A stretch of DNA of 64,000 nucleotides from Paenibacillus andongensis (GCF_025369935.1 NZ_CP104467.1:6765001-6829000), one strand, 5' to 3'; shown: positions 1 through 9,965, counted from the stretch's first letter. A program made the numbers and translations. Notes: generated by a model from the sequence alone, not told the origin.

Positions 1-82
1 AACCCAAAACACTTATTCTTTCTTATATGATAAAAATAAGGCTTAAGCTCCGCTCAACACCAAGCCCAAATTCTTATATGTT

Positions 83-130
83 AAAAAAAGACATGGCAGC
101 GGGCATTAGTCCCCTACCATGTCTTTTTAA
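83..130 (-). terminator. Rho-independent terminator of the GH51 gene
   Basis: Arms around 83-95 and 117-128 pair (AAAAGACATGG with CCATGTCTTTT), giving a strong stem with an A/T tract on both sides. It lies just past the stop codon of the minus-strand arabinofuranosidase gene. The upstream 1-82 bases hold no gene I can recognise. Confidence 0.8.
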
Positions 131-155
131 TGTAGTTAATGATCGTCCTCGCCTT

Positions 156-1814
<1,659 letters not shown>

Positions 1815-1832
1815 TTATGAGGAGATTGTCCG

Positions 1833-2738
1833 ATGATCCAAACGACAACAGACCGCAAATGGCTGCCGCTGTATGAAGCGCTGGCTAGCGATGTGCGGCT
1901 TAAGATATTGGAACTGCTTGCTGAGAAAGAGACGAATGTCAAGGAATTAGCCCATATGCTCGGATTAAGCAGCGCCATCGTAACCATGCATGTAAAAAAG
2001 CTCGAGGCTGGAGGGCTTATTCAGACAGCATTAGTTCGCAAGGAAGGCGGCACGCACAAAATGTGCAAGTTAGCCCTCTCTCGCATCGAAATGCTGCTCC
2101 CGCAGTCCATGGAGCAGCAGCGAGCGTTCGATGAAGTGGAGATTCCGGTTGGCCATTATACACGCTTCGATGTGCATCCAACCTGCGGTCTGGCTACGGC
2201 TGAACATGTAATTGGTCAGTATGATGACCCGCGCTTCTTCTTCGAGCCTGAGCGGATGCATGCCAAGATTCTTTGGTTCGGAAGCGGCTTCGTCGAGTAT
2301 CGCATTCCGAACTATGTGCTGCCCGGTCAGACACTTGAGGAAATCGAGATTTCCCTAGAAATCGGCTCCGAAGCACCAGGAATTCAAGCGAATTGGCCGT
2401 CCGACATTCATTTTTACGTCAATGATACGCTGCTCGGCTATTGGACGAGTCCCGGTGATTCGGGACAAGGCCGCGGCCAACTCACGCCTGCCTGGTGGCC
2501 GGACACGATCAACCAATATGGTTGGTTGAAAATCATCCGGGTCACAGAGCAGGGAACCTTCCTTGACGGACAACGGCTATCGGCTGTCTCGATCAAGGAT
2601 CTCCCCATGTCCCGCAACGAGTGGACACTGCGGCTCGAAGTTCCGAGCCATGCGGCGCATGTCGGCGGTTTGACCTTGTACGGTGAAGGGTTTGGCAACT
2701 ACAACCGTGACATTCTGTTTCGCACCTACCGCAGGTAG
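1833..2738 (+). CDS. ArsR-type winged-helix regulator with a C-terminal beta-rich domain
   Basis: Residues 1-95 are a winged helix-turn-helix of ArsR type (LYEALASDVRLKILELLAEK, then LSSAIVTMHVKKLEAGGLI). Residues 100-301 are an extra, aromatic-rich and probably beta-structured domain (HFYVNDTLLGYWTSPGD; PAWWPDTINQYGW). Classic ArsR proteins are about 100 residues with metal-binding cysteines; here there is no such cysteine pair. Inference: the C-terminal part senses a sugar and the protein controls the divergent GH51 gene and itself through the 28-bp repeats. Start ATG is preceded by GAGGAG. The DNA-binding assignment is firm; the ligand is unknown. Confidence 0.8.
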   Translation: MIQTTTDRKWLPLYEALASDVRLKILELLAEKETNVKELAHMLGLSSAIVTMHVKKLEAGGLIQTALVRKEGGTHKMCKLALSRIEMLLPQSMEQQRAFDEVEIPVGHYTRFDVHPTCGLATAEHVIGQYDDPRFFFEPERMHAKILWFGSGFVEYRIPNYVLPGQTLEEIEISLEIGSEAPGIQANWPSDIHFYVNDTLLGYWTSPGDSGQGRGQLTPAWWPDTINQYGWLKIIRVTEQGTFLDGQRLSAVSIKDLPMSRNEWTLRLEVPSHAAHVGGLTLYGEGFGNYNRDILFRTYRR

Positions 2739-2840
2739 GGGGTGACTTGGGTACATGCATGGACTTGGGACTGCCAAAGTGATTTTTGGGGAAGTTATGC
2801 CTCATTACCCTTTACTTTAGGATGCTAAGTATTGCCCGAG

Positions 2841-3014
2841 GGAACGTCGATACTCTATTTGGACGAAAAACACCCGAAAGCAGAAGGAAGAGGAACGACG
2901 ATGCGTTATTTCGCTTTTTTTGACTCCTGATCGTTCAAATGATCAAATAGCGCATTCATGTTCCTCTTCTTCGATTTATTACGCAGATTTCCTAAATTAG
3001 CGAATCGACGTTCC
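2841..3014. repeat. Palindromic cluster of four 20-bp repeat units
   Basis: A unit close to GGAACGTCGATGCGCTATTT occurs four times: plus strand at 2841-2860 and 2892-2911, minus strand at 2945-2964 and 2994-3014. The spacing within each pair is 51 and 50 bases, so the whole block is a large imperfect palindrome centred near 2928. No open frame covers it. It looks like a dispersed intergenic repeat able to fold into a long RNA or cruciform hairpin. Confidence 0.7.
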
Positions 3015-3020
3015 TTTAAC

Positions 3021-3513
3021 TAGAGTCGGGTAGCTTTCCCTTGCAATTGAAAGGAGTGCCCAGAGTCTGAGAAGCCAGAAAGCGGGAAATAGATCTATGT
3101 TCCGCTAATATCTGGTGATACCAGGTGTATGTTGAGGTTGGGATACAAATAGAAGAACTATGGTGCGGCTTATTTGTGATTGGACCATGGTATGGACGTG
3201 CTCCGTTATTGGAGAGTATAGTTAAAAAGTTTGATGCGAGGACAGGTAGATATCAAGAATAGGTTCACAGGTGGGTGAACATTATAATTTGGCTACTTGG
3301 CAGAAGGAGCGGCTATACGGGAATCGACACGAAATGGACGGTTGAGCGGTTTACGGATAGGGGACTGAAGATGGCAGGTCTTGCTAAGTGGCTACCATTT
3401 CTGCATCCAATCTAGGAACAGCTTTTGCCTTGACTGTCCCTTTCTTTTTATACGACTTTGGCTCACCCATCTTCTTCTGCTCCCTCCCATTTCCATTCTG
3501 AAACACTTATCCT
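3021..3513. other. Non-coding stretch with no recognisable gene
   Basis: About 490 bases between the palindromic cluster and the next repeat. Only short frames occur (the longest I followed, near 3150-3260, is under 40 codons) and none resembles a known family. It could be decayed DNA. I see no RNA gene in it. Confidence 0.5.
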
Positions 3514-3549
3514 CAGATCCGCATTACGCATAATTTCCCTCCTATACAA
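3514..3549. repeat. Short dispersed repeat, copy 1
   Basis: CAGATCCGCATTACGCATAA followed by TTTCC and CTATACAA is repeated at 24238-24269 with one substitution and a small length difference. Both copies lie just beyond the terminator of a minus-strand gene. The function is unknown. Confidence 0.55.
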
Positions 3550-3554
3550 TAAAA

Positions 3555-3574
3555 AAAGAGCCCCTAGGCTCTTT
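3555..3574 (-). terminator. Terminator of the arsR-SRPBCC operon
   Basis: AAAGAGCC (3555-3562) pairs with GGCTCTTT (3567-3574) around a CCTA loop. On the minus strand it is followed by a run of T. It lies 25 bases past the last gene of the operon. Confidence 0.85.
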
Positions 3575-3598
3575 CGAACTACTTTTCAAATTGAACAG

Positions 3599-4033
3599 TT
3601 ACCTTACAATGGCTGCTCTTAGTCGATTAACACCAAATTCCAAATACCCTTTCAGACAGGTCAACATGTAAACCCAGCCTTCTTTATTATCGATCATTTG
3701 GCTTAGAAGGTTCTCATCATTTTCATTAAAGCCTTCTTCGTCAACTGCAATAACGGTACTCGAATTATCTAGCTCTTTCAGCGTAATCGTAACAACATGT
3801 CCATCATCCGTTGCGCCCCACTGGAATACGATTTTCTTATTTACCTCAATTTCCAATACTTTTATATCCACTTGTGCATCATATTCATCATATCTCCAAG
3901 TAATCGTCTTACCTTGCTCCAATCTTCCAGAACCTGAAGAAAACCAATAATTAGACATTTTCACAGGGTCTATAATAGCTTCGAATACTTCATTAATGGG
4001 CTTAACTATCTTAAATTTCGTAAGGTTATTCAA
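3599..4033 (-). CDS. SRPBCC/AHSA1-family protein
   Basis: A 144-residue START-like (Aha1 C-terminal) fold protein, third gene of a three-gene operon. It has the family's opening (TKFKIVKPINEVFEAIIDPVKM, a charged helix followed by WF) and the terminal GW-x(4)-LTCLKGYLEFG helix. Such proteins form a hydrophobic pocket and typically accompany ArsR regulators in Bacilli; the ligand is unknown. The start is TTG at 4033, with a weak GAGAG about ten bases upstream. It lies 36 bases after the preceding SRPBCC gene and is partly similar to it, so the two may be a duplicated pair. Confidence 0.85.
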   Translation of the reverse strand: MNNLTKFKIVKPINEVFEAIIDPVKMSNYWFSSGSGRLEQGKTITWRYDEYDAQVDIKVLEIEVNKKIVFQWGATDDGHVVTITLKELDNSSTVIAVDEEGFNENDENLLSQMIDNKEGWVYMLTCLKGYLEFGVNRLRAAIVR

Positions 4034-4069
4034 CCTAAATCAACTCTCTTTCAATGTAACTGTGATGGG

Positions 4070-4525
4070 CTAAATGGAAATGGGCGGCAACGTGTTCCCT
4101 GTTTCGAGTAAACTCTTTAAATTGCTCAGAATGGCCGGCCATCCATTATTTAATCCCTCAAAGGTATCTTCTTTATCCACGATGTCAGCAGATACTAAAT
4201 TTTCATGCTTAAGTATTAGTTTTACAGTCGAATCCAGCGGTTTCAACTCAAAGGTGACCTGTGACGGCTCCTTACGTGTGGTTTTATCCCCTACCATGTT
4301 CCATGTAAAAGATAGTAACCGGTGCGGCTCGCACTTTAAAATAATTCCGTGATCGGTGACTTGTCCATTCCGCGAATAGGTAACGCTAGAGCCTTCTTGC
4401 CAGTCCGATTGAATTTGGCTTCCGAAGAAGTATTTTTCGGTAAAATTGCTGCTTGTCAAAGCTTCCCAAAGCTTTTCCGGCGTCGTCTTGATGTAAGTTA
4501 CATAAACAAATGCTGCATCCGTCAT
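4070..4525 (-). CDS. SRPBCC/AHSA1-family protein
   Basis: 151 residues. It opens with a strand and helix (VTYIKTTPEKLWEALTSSNF) and ends with the family's long C-terminal helix (GLNNGWPAILSNLKSLLETG). The start at 4525 is chosen because GGAGG lies 8 bases upstream and the ATG follows one base after the stop codon of the ArsR gene, which indicates translational coupling; an in-frame upstream ATG would overlap that gene heavily. Role unknown: proteins of this family bind small hydrophobic ligands, and the ArsR partner probably controls expression. Confidence 0.88.
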   Translation of the reverse strand: MTDAAFVYVTYIKTTPEKLWEALTSSNFTEKYFFGSQIQSDWQEGSSVTYSRNGQVTDHGIILKCEPHRLLSFTWNMVGDKTTRKEPSQVTFELKPLDSTVKLILKHENLVSADIVDKEDTFEGLNNGWPAILSNLKSLLETGNTLPPISI

Positions 4526-4526
4526 T

Positions 4527-4838
4527 TTAATCCTCCGCTTCAAGCTGCTTTTTAAGTTCAAGCAATGCTTCGATACGATCACGATCATATTTGCTGATCC
4601 AGCGATCATAAATCTCTGCAATGGGTTCAACATTTAGATAATGAATTTTATTTCGGCCTTGCCAAACAATAAGAATAAGATTCGCTTCCTCCAATATAAG
4701 CAGGTGTTTGGTTACGGATTGACGCGTCATTTCTAGATGAACACATAGTTCATTTAATGTTTGACCATTTTTCTTGAAGAGCTCGTCAAGGAGCTGTCTT
4801 CGGCTTGAATCAGCAAGAGCTTTAAATACTTTATCCAT
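4527..4838 (-). CDS. ArsR-family transcriptional repressor
   Basis: A 103-residue winged-helix protein: FKALADSSRRQLLDELFKKN (helices 1-2), LEMTRQSVTKHLLILEEANL (recognition helix) and a wing ending in GRNKIHYLNVEPI. It has no ArsR metal-binding cysteine motif and belongs to the type found with SRPBCC genes. It is the first gene of an arsR-SRPBCC-SRPBCC operon with one base between its stop and the next start. I start it at the ATG of MDKVFKAL (4838); longer in-frame versions add residues unlike the family. It probably autoregulates the operon. Confidence 0.88.
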   Translation of the reverse strand: MDKVFKALADSSRRQLLDELFKKNGQTLNELCVHLEMTRQSVTKHLLILEEANLILIVWQGRNKIHYLNVEPIAEIYDRWISKYDRDRIEALLELKKQLEAED

Positions 4839-4921
4839 GCCCTCATTATATGCAACCGTTTGTCTGCATGTCAAGTTTAGTTTGTTGGTGTATCTACATG
4901 AGTGTTCCATTCTCGCAACAC

Positions 4922-4951
4922 AAAAAGACACGGAAGCAATCCCGTGCCTTT
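4922..4951 (-). terminator. Terminator of the MATE pump gene
   Basis: GACACGG (4927-4933) and CCGTGCC (4942-4948) form a 7-bp stem (one G-U pair) followed on the minus strand by TCTTTTTG. It lies about 35 bases past the pump's stop codon. Confidence 0.75.
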
Positions 4952-4983
4952 CAGAATCAAATTGAACTATCCGCTTTGCCAAC

Positions 4984-6390
4984 CTACGCATGCACGCCTA
5001 CTCCAGCTGCCTCACCGCTCCCTGAAGCAGCAGCGCTCTTACCTCGGGCCTCCGCCCGGCGCAAATATTTCTGCTGACGCCAACGGATGACGACGAGAAT
5101 ACCGCGCAAATATTCATCGCAAATCATGGCGACATAAATACCCGCCAGCCCCCAGCCCATGTGCAGGCCTAATACATAGGAAAGGCCCGCGGCAACGCCC
5201 CACATCGAGAACAGTGAAATGATCATATTGTAACGGGTATCGCCTACCGCGCTAAGCGCATTACCGAAGCCCATATTGAGCATTCTCCCCGGCTGCAAGA
5301 TAAGTGTCAGCACCAGACACGAAAGTCCCAGCTTGATAATATCCGCGTCCGAGGTGAAGAAACCCAGGAAGCTTTTGCCGATGAGAAAGAGAATGATGCT
5401 GTTGAATCCAACCAGACCGAGTCCAATCCATGTACCTCGATATCCGCTCTTATAAGCTTCTTTGATATTTCCAGCCCCATACAGATGGGCTATCTGAATT
5501 TGAACAGCTAAGGCAATGGAATAGCCTAACATAAAACAAATCGACTCGAGCGTGTTCATATACGTTCTCGCGGCCAATTCCTTAGCTCCCATCGTGGCTA
5601 GGAACGTATAGATCGTCAATTGCGTCAATACCCAAGAAGACATGTTCACGCCGAGGGGCCAACCTATTTTCAAAATATCGCCAAACAGCTTTCGATTGAA
5701 TACGATTAGATCCCGCCACTCCATCCTCCGCTCGAACGCGGAAACGAACATAAACAGCAGCAAACATGTCGCGAGCAACCGGCTCACAAGTGTCGAAATA
5801 GCCACACCCGTTAACCCCAGTTGAGGAAATCCAAGCTCTCCATATATAAATCCGTAGTTAAACACGATGTGTATCACATTCATACCAATCGCCGTTATCA
5901 TCGGCCCCTTAGTGTTCCCTGTATTCCGAATTACAGTGCTAAGCGAAGCCGTCAAAGCTGTTAAAACCATCCCGCTCCCCACAATCGAGATATAGGTTTC
6001 AGCCAAAGGAAGCAGCCGCTCCTCCAAATGGAAAAGTTTAGCCAGAGGGCGAGCCTCCATATAAAGAATCACACTCAATACACTGCCTATCAATGCGCTG
6101 ACGGTTACGGCCATAATGGCAACGGTGCGCGCAGATTCATTCTGCTTGGCTCCGATTTTCTGAGCAATCAAAATCCCGGCGCCACTCGCAACCGTCATAA
6201 ATAAGATCATCATCGCTTGGAACAGTTGGTTCGATAAACCGACTACCGCTACTGCATCATCCGAAACACGGCTCACCATTAAGGTATCGACGGCACCTAA
6301 AAGCAATTGCAGAAGCAATTCGACGAAAATAGGCCAAGCTAGAAGCCATAGTGTAAACTTATTTTTCTCGTTGACCATGTTTTTCACCAT
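4984..6390 (-). CDS. MATE-family multidrug/cation antiporter
   Basis: 468 residues with about twelve hydrophobic segments in two pseudo-repeated halves, the normal MATE (NorM/DinF-type) size. Motifs include the N-terminal WPIFVELLLQLLLGAVDTLM and the matching second-half WPLGVNMSSWVLTQL. MATE proteins export cationic drugs or metabolites in exchange for H+ or Na+. The C-terminal 30 residues are an Ala/Gly/Arg-rich tail with no known role. The start at 6390 has only a weak upstream GAGAG, and a second ATG four codons downstream is possible. It is divergent from an AraC-type regulator, its likely controller. Confidence 0.92.
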   Translation of the reverse strand: MVKNMVNEKNKFTLWLLAWPIFVELLLQLLLGAVDTLMVSRVSDDAVAVVGLSNQLFQAMMILFMTVASGAGILIAQKIGAKQNESARTVAIMAVTVSALIGSVLSVILYMEARPLAKLFHLEERLLPLAETYISIVGSGMVLTALTASLSTVIRNTGNTKGPMITAIGMNVIHIVFNYGFIYGELGFPQLGLTGVAISTLVSRLLATCLLLFMFVSAFERRMEWRDLIVFNRKLFGDILKIGWPLGVNMSSWVLTQLTIYTFLATMGAKELAARTYMNTLESICFMLGYSIALAVQIQIAHLYGAGNIKEAYKSGYRGTWIGLGLVGFNSIILFLIGKSFLGFFTSDADIIKLGLSCLVLTLILQPGRMLNMGFGNALSAVGDTRYNMIISLFSMWGVAAGLSYVLGLHMGWGLAGIYVAMICDEYLRGILVVIRWRQQKYLRRAEARGKSAAASGSGEAAGVGVHA

Positions 6391-6533
6391 CCGATTATCA
6401 TCTCTCTTTTTATATAAATGAAACTTTGTTGTCTGTTCAAATTATAGATGCTATAGTTGACACCAAGTATGAGTATTGCAACTTAAAGTTTCAAAATTCC
6501 AACCTCCATTCAAGAGATGAAAAGGTGACTCCA

Positions 6534-7412
6534 ATGGCATTTATCGAAATGACTGTCCCTCCGCTGCCGCACTACATTACAAGCGGCTTCAGCACGATAT
6601 CCAAAGGCAGCAAACATCCGAGCAGACGAAATATCCAAGTGTTTGATTTACTGATCACCACATCAGGCTGCTTCTATATAGGCGAGGAGGATGCTAGGTT
6701 CGAGGTAGCAGCTGGACAAGCCGTTATTCTAAGGCCGGACAGCTATCATTTCGCTACCCAAGTCTGCTCCGAGCTGACGGGTACTTATTGGATGCACTTT
6801 CACGCAGGAGGATCATGGGCTATGGTAGACCATACGGTCCAACCTATACCTTTGGAAGATCCAACACAAACCCCAATTGAGCCATTTGCTGTAGAGCCCT
6901 TTACGATACGGATCCCGCAATATACAACACTTCTGCAGCCAGAAAAAACCTATGACCTGTTCGAACAGCTTCAGCAGCTGCAGCCGAGTGCTCATCAGAG
7001 CAGTGTCCGTTTTGCGCAGCAGCAGCTTTTTCACGAGCTATTGCGCCAGCTTTCCGCTTCCACGGACAACGATCATCCATCACCTTCCAAGGCTTGCGCG
7101 GAAAAAGCAGCCGCCTATTTAAGGCAGCATTACAAAGCATCTGTTTCAGCCAAAGAGCTCGGCGATCATGTCAACTTCCACCCTGTTTACATTGCACGCT
7201 GCATGCAAAAAGAATATGGCTGCTCCCCAACGGAATACCTGCTTAGATTAAGGATCCAGCAGGCTAAGCTGCTGCTGCTGCAAACCGATCTTCCCGTTGC
7301 GCATGTCGCTGAAGAGGTGGGTTTTGAGCAGCCTGCCTATTTTGCCACCTGCTTCACCAGAATGGAAGGTATCTCTCCTCGCAAGTACAGGCAGCAGTTT
7401 TCACGAGGATAA
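6534..7412 (+). CDS. AraC-family transcriptional regulator
   Basis: 292 residues: an N-terminal cupin-like sensor (about 1-150, including TTSGCFYIGEEDARFEVAAG and an ARPDSYH-like turn) and a C-terminal double helix-turn-helix (about 190-292) with YRQHYKASVSAKELGDHVNF and the family signature VAEEVGFEQPAYFATCFTRM. Start ATG 6534 follows AAAAGGTGA at 5 bases; an upstream in-frame ATG adds 36 residues without a ribosome site. It is divergent from the MATE pump. The sensor type suggests a sugar or small hydrophilic ligand, but this is not shown by the sequence. Confidence 0.9.
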   Translation: MAFIEMTVPPLPHYITSGFSTISKGSKHPSRRNIQVFDLLITTSGCFYIGEEDARFEVAAGQAVILRPDSYHFATQVCSELTGTYWMHFHAGGSWAMVDHTVQPIPLEDPTQTPIEPFAVEPFTIRIPQYTTLLQPEKTYDLFEQLQQLQPSAHQSSVRFAQQQLFHELLRQLSASTDNDHPSPSKACAEKAAAYLRQHYKASVSAKELGDHVNFHPVYIARCMQKEYGCSPTEYLLRLRIQQAKLLLLQTDLPVAHVAEEVGFEQPAYFATCFTRMEGISPRKYRQQFSRG

Positions 7413-7433
7413 TGAACGATCAACTCGAAGGCA

Positions 7434-7470
7434 TATATAAGCTAACTTCACAATACAGTTAACTTATATA
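7434..7470. promoter_or_regulatory. 13-bp inverted repeat upstream of the small membrane protein
   Basis: TATATAAGCTAAC (7434-7446) and GTTAACTTATATA (7458-7470) form an arm pair with one mismatch and an 11-base loop. There is no T run, so it is not a normal terminator. It ends 4 bases before the GAGGGAG ribosome site of the 80-residue protein. It may be an operator or a 5' leader hairpin. Confidence 0.5.
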
Positions 7471-7492
7471 ACATAGAGGGAGTTGACTTGAT

Positions 7493-7735
7493 ATGGAAGA
7501 TCAGCAACATGCACCGGTACTAAGTGTAAAAGATTGGATGATTACAATCCTGCTTCTTGCGATTCCTCTGGTGAATATTGTGATGTTATTCCTATGGGCA
7601 TTCAGTAAAGGAGAAAACCCTACAAAATCGAATTATGCCAAAGCAAGCTTAATCTGGGCTCTCATCGGACTCGGTCTCTATTTTATTTTCTTTGTCCTCT
7701 TCTTCGGCGCCATGATGTCGAATATGAATCAATAA
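7493..7735 (+). CDS. Small two-helix membrane protein
   Basis: 80 residues with two transmembrane segments (about 13-37 and 51-73) separated by a short polar loop, SKGENPTKSNYAKA. Start ATG follows GAGGGAG. It ends with MSNMNQ and is followed at once by a good terminator, so it is a monocistronic unit. Similar small proteins are widespread in Paenibacillaceae and Bacillaceae without an assigned function; I do not propose one. Confidence 0.8.
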   Translation: MEDQQHAPVLSVKDWMITILLLAIPLVNIVMLFLWAFSKGENPTKSNYAKASLIWALIGLGLYFIFFVLFFGAMMSNMNQ

Positions 7736-7750
7736 AACCTCCTGTTGCGC

Positions 7751-7795
7751 AGCTATCCTCCATGCGGCCATAACCGCTTGGGGATAGCTCTTTTT
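7751..7795 (+). terminator. Terminator of the small membrane protein gene
   Basis: AGCTATCC (7751-7758) pairs with GGATAGCT (7782-7789), with further pairing of GCGG with CCGC inside, followed by CTTTTTAT. It lies 15 bases after the stop codon. Confidence 0.85.
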
Positions 7796-7834
7796 ATGTT
7801 ATACTGGAAAAAAAATGATAAGGAGCCCTCGACC

Positions 7835-9034
7835 ATGCCCTCCCCCTTACATTGGAAAAAGTCACTATGGATTCTATGGGGTGCTAATTTCTCCGTTATG
7901 TGCGGCATGAATCTCGTTCTTCCATTTCTACCGCTCTACATCGGAGAACTCGGGGTTCAAGATCTTGGCGAAATTGTACGTTGGACAGGCTGGATTGTCG
8001 CTGCACAGTTCATCACATCGTTTCTCACTCAGCCTCTCTGGGGAGCTATCGCGGATCGACGCGGACGTAAAATCATGCTGCTTCGCGCCGGATTCGGGAT
8101 GGCGATTGTAACAGCACTTATGGGCATCGTCACGTCACCGTGGCAGCTGCTGTCTCTACGGCTACTCAACGGTATCTTCTCCGGCTTCATCTCCATGGCG
8201 GTGTCTCTTCAAGCTTCCGTTACACCGCCGGAGCATTCGGGCAAGTCGCTCGGCACCTTACAAACGGGAGCTATCGCCGGATCGCTCATCGGCCCCTTAC
8301 TTGGGGGCTTGTTGGCTGGATTCTTCGGCTACAGCCATGTGTTCTTCTTCACAGGAGGGCTCATGCTCTGTGCGAGCATCATCGTCATGATTTTCATTAA
8401 AGAGGAGCGTAAGCTTCCCTCTAAGAAAAAAGAACGACAGCGCACCGATTGGCGGCTGTTTCGGCCCTTGCTCCCGGTCTTCGCTGCTTCCCTGATCACA
8501 CAGATCGGCATGATGAGCATCGAGCCGATTGTGACAGTGTACGCGAAGACCTTATATACCGGCAGCCACTTGGAGCTGTTCGCTGGTCTAATCGTTGCGA
8601 TTACCGGCATCGCGAACCTGTTTGGCGCTCCATCTTTAGGGCGACTTGGCGACCGTATCGGTCAGCGCAAAACACTTGTGATCGCCTTATCGATGGCGGC
8701 ACTTGCCTTCATCCCGCAGGCTTTTGCCACCAGCATCACCATGCTCCTGGTCGGCAGGTTCCTGCTTGGGCTGTTCATCGGCGGCATGATTCCCTCTCTG
8801 AATGCGCTGGTTATGAAGCTAGCCCCTACTCAGATCCAGGGGACCGCTTACGGCTTTAATACTTCATCGCTGTTCCTGGGCAATCTGATTGGCCCTTTAA
8901 TTGGCAGCCATCTTGCGGCAGCGTACGGTTTCTCGTCCGTCTTCTATGTCACGATGGGCATTTTACTGCTCTGTGCTGGATTCGTCTATACGAATCGCAG
9001 TTTAGACAGTCATTACCATTCAAAAACGCCTTAA
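7835..9034 (+). CDS. MFS multidrug efflux transporter (DHA1, MdtG-like)
   Basis: 399 residues with twelve predicted membrane segments. The MFS motif A loop (GAIADRRGRKIML) follows helix 2 and its second-half counterpart (GRLGDRIGQRK) is also present. The motif C region GAIAGSLIGPLLGGLLAG in helix 5 is typical of drug:H+ antiporters. Start ATG 7835 follows AAGGAG; the longer frame starting at 7745 would run through the preceding terminator and is rejected. Substrate unknown; the closest named type from memory is E. coli MdtG. Confidence 0.9.
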   Translation: MPSPLHWKKSLWILWGANFSVMCGMNLVLPFLPLYIGELGVQDLGEIVRWTGWIVAAQFITSFLTQPLWGAIADRRGRKIMLLRAGFGMAIVTALMGIVTSPWQLLSLRLLNGIFSGFISMAVSLQASVTPPEHSGKSLGTLQTGAIAGSLIGPLLGGLLAGFFGYSHVFFFTGGLMLCASIIVMIFIKEERKLPSKKKERQRTDWRLFRPLLPVFAASLITQIGMMSIEPIVTVYAKTLYTGSHLELFAGLIVAITGIANLFGAPSLGRLGDRIGQRKTLVIALSMAALAFIPQAFATSITMLLVGRFLLGLFIGGMIPSLNALVMKLAPTQIQGTAYGFNTSSLFLGNLIGPLIGSHLAAAYGFSSVFYVTMGILLLCAGFVYTNRSLDSHYHSKTP

Positions 9035-9061
9035 CACTTTCTATTAAATTGGAGGATCACT

Positions 9062-9742
9062 ATGAAACACGAAATTCTATACAAAGGCGCATTTCCTATG
9101 TTGAAGGTTGAACTTGAAGCAGGCGAGAACATCAAGGCGGAAGCTGGAGCCATGGTCTCGATGTCCCCTAATATCGAACTCAAGGGAACTGTTGAGGGCG
9201 GTATCATGCGCGGTTTAGGCCGAATGCTGAGCGGCGAGAAATTCTTCTTCCAAGAACTAACTCCAACCAGAGGATCGGGCGAGGTTTTACTGGCACCTAC
9301 GGTCATTGGAGATATTGAAGCCGTAGAACTGGACGGATCCTACAAGCTATATGTACAAAAAGACGGCTTTCTTGCTGGAACATCCGGCATTCAGGTGAAT
9401 ACGAAAATGCAAAACCTGATGAGCGGCTTTATGTCTGGCGAGGGCTTTTTCATCGTTGAAATTAGCGGAAGAGGCACCGTGTTCCTCTCCTCCTACGGCG
9501 CTATTCATGCCATTAATCTTGCTCCAGGGCAAGAAGTGATCATTGATAACGGGCATCTCGTCGCTTGGCCGGATTATACGCAGTATACGATTGAAAAAGC
9601 GGCCAAAGGCTGGTTATCCAGTTTGACGAGCGGCGAGGGCGTTGTTTGCCGATTCCGCGGCGAAGGTGTCGTGCTTATTCAAACGAGGAATCCGCAGGGT
9701 TTCGGCGGGTGGATTAAGCAGTTCATTCCGGGCGGCAGATAA
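9062..9742 (+). CDS. AIM24/TIGR00266-family protein
   Basis: 226 residues of the TIGR00266 (AIM24-like) family, a TRAP-like beta-prism fold. Typical features are MLKVELEAGENIKAEAGAMV near the N terminus, GEKFFFQ near 60, GFFIVEISGRGTVFLSSYG in the middle and the terminal VVCRFRGEGVVLIQTRNP. The biochemical role is unknown; the yeast member affects mitochondrial inner-membrane organisation. Start ATG is preceded by TTGGAGG. It follows the MFS gene by 27 bases and could be cotranscribed. Its stop codon abuts a decayed gene fragment. Confidence 0.9.
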   Translation: MKHEILYKGAFPMLKVELEAGENIKAEAGAMVSMSPNIELKGTVEGGIMRGLGRMLSGEKFFFQELTPTRGSGEVLLAPTVIGDIEAVELDGSYKLYVQKDGFLAGTSGIQVNTKMQNLMSGFMSGEGFFIVEISGRGTVFLSSYGAIHAINLAPGQEVIIDNGHLVAWPDYTQYTIEKAAKGWLSSLTSGEGVVCRFRGEGVVLIQTRNPQGFGGWIKQFIPGGR

Positions 9743-9749
9743 GTGCTGT

Positions 9750-9965
9750 GGCAACCGGTCCCGTATCTTCCACTGTGACGAAATTGTCAGCTATATTTCT
9801 CAGCATATGACGCTATATCCGGGAGACATTATTCTAACAGGTACTCCGGAAGGTGTTGTGCTCGGCGATCCCGTTGATAAGCGTGTGTACTTAAAAGACG
9901 GCGATATCGTTACCATTTCGATTGAGAAATTAGGAAGCCTGACTAATCGCATGGTTAGCGAGTAA
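9750..9965 (+). pseudogene. C-terminal remnant of a fumarylacetoacetate-hydrolase-family gene
   Basis: The frame at 9750-9965 encodes an intact last 70 residues of an FAH-domain protein: FHCDEIVSYISQHMTLYPGD, then IILTGTPEGVVLG and DGDIVTISIEKLGSLTNRMV. The GTPEGV turn and the terminal G-x-L-x-N motif are diagnostic of the family (5-oxo-pent-3-ene-1,2,5-tricarboxylate decarboxylase/acylpyruvase types). The N-terminal two thirds, including the metal-binding acidic residues, are absent, and the remnant starts within 10 bases of the TIGR00266 stop codon. A deletion that joined two genes is the simplest explanation. The remnant retains a strong terminator 46 bases downstream. Confidence 0.8.

Noticed and set aside
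3150-3420. Transposase remnant in the 3 kb non-coding stretch
   Set aside because: Short frames give no recognisable transposase motif and no flanking terminal repeats with target duplications were found.
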